Shown here: positions 59,553 through 60,000 of the stretch, one piece after another
Layout of the letters: every line of letters starts with the position of its first letter
How positions within the stretch are numbered: the first letter of the stretch is position 1
Origin: Membranipora membranacea
Taxonomy: Eukaryota; Bryozoa; Gymnolaemata; Cheilostomatida; Membraniporidae
Assembly (NCBI GenBank): GCA_914767715.1
Contig: OU612071.1
Location: forward strand, 20,955,681-21,015,680
Length of the DNA: 60,000 nucleotides
Reading direction: 5' to 3'
Translations under genes and position numbers: made by a program
Notes under the pieces: model-generated
Database searches by the model: none
What the model saw: only the letters and a program-made list of their open reading frames with translations
What the model was told of the DNA's origin: nothing

Positions 59553-60000
59553 CAGTTAGCAGAACCTGCCTTGAGGCTGTATCTTTGTACTGTATGATAA
59601 CTTGTTTGAGATCTGGTAATAAGATGTTCAAGGGTTGAGCGTAGATAGATGTAGGTGGGTTTTCACCAGTTGAAAACGGACAAAAAATGTTATCTTCTCA
59701 ACACAACTAGGCAAGGTCGAGTGTAGAACCAATATATATACTTTTACTGGCAACGAAAGTCATCTCATTAGAATTGTTTTGCACTCAGTGCATATGAATG
59801 CCAATGAAGAACTCACATTCAAACTTCTTCAGGAGTAAGATCACAACAAATTCTTTACATAAAAACACTATTTTTGGCATGCACATTTGTTGGAATGAGA
59901 GTTGCTTCCCCTGTCGAGAGAGAAGACAACCAGGACTTATCCCATGTGAAATAACTAATAACTGTTTTAAAATGGAAAAATATCAAATTAAGTTAAATTT
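59553..60000. other. Window edge, no gene recognised
   Basis: AT-rich sequence without exon signals that can be tied to a reading frame. The minus-strand frames above may continue from here. Confidence 0.3.

Noticed and set aside
1-60000. CRISPR array, bacterial operon or integrated virus
   Set aside because: Tandem repeats present are directly adjacent or inverted without unique spacers of constant length, genes are intron-containing, and no capsid, envelope or integrase-type viral genes were recognised.

Overview
The window is nuclear DNA from an animal. Its genes are split into short exons with canonical GT-AG introns, it is AT-rich, and it is full of decayed non-LTR retrotransposons, tRNA-like SINEs and inverted-repeat elements. 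Short introns, a FLYWCH/MULE-type gene, a P-element-like fragment, CR1-like elements and small secreted proteins with collagen tails suggest a marine invertebrate, perhaps a sponge or cnidarian. That placement is inference; nothing here is diagnostic. All gene models were built by hand from splice signals and reading-frame continuity. No database search was possible.

Layout. Positions 1-2140 hold no clear gene. At 2141-5524 (+) lies a five-exon gene for an unrecognised multi-pass membrane protein with one apparent frameshift. At 6422-7789 (-) lies a two-exon gene for a signal-peptide, single-pass membrane protein whose ectodomain vaguely recalls the actinoporin fold. From about 11,010 to 33,540 there is a tandem segmental duplication of a 12-exon gene: copy A (CDS 11619-20934, 515 aa) and copy B (CDS 27410-32757, 517 aa). 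Every splice phase agrees between the two. Both encode an unrecognised secreted protein with a C-terminal collagen-like or proline-rich tail. Copy A is about 3.9 kb longer, mainly because an inverted-repeat element sits in intron 3 and a retrotransposon fragment in intron 4. Single or few exons of more diverged paralogues lie around the pair: 24316-24491 (-), 33755-33837 (-), 41053-41148 (-), and a decayed run at 44.13-45.83 kb (+).

The rest is mobile-element territory: CR1-like reverse-transcriptase fragments (16.0-17.2, 24.65-25.98, 48.25-48.46 kb), retroelement relics (34.1-35.4 kb), a 3.3 kb near-palindrome of about 350-bp repeats (35721-39040), a 14-bp minisatellite (46.34-46.74 kb), and a compound inverted repeat with minisatellite arms (47.27-50.64 kb) next to a P-element-like transposase fragment. 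At 53544-58290 (+) is a seven-exon FLYWCH zinc-finger plus MULE-type transposase gene. It is nearly intact apart from one frameshift, and a TTAA-flanked inverted-repeat MITE with a tRNA-like core sits in its intron 5. The most distinctive feature of the locus is the duplicated secreted-protein family combined with several foldback-like elements whose arms are built from tandem repeats.
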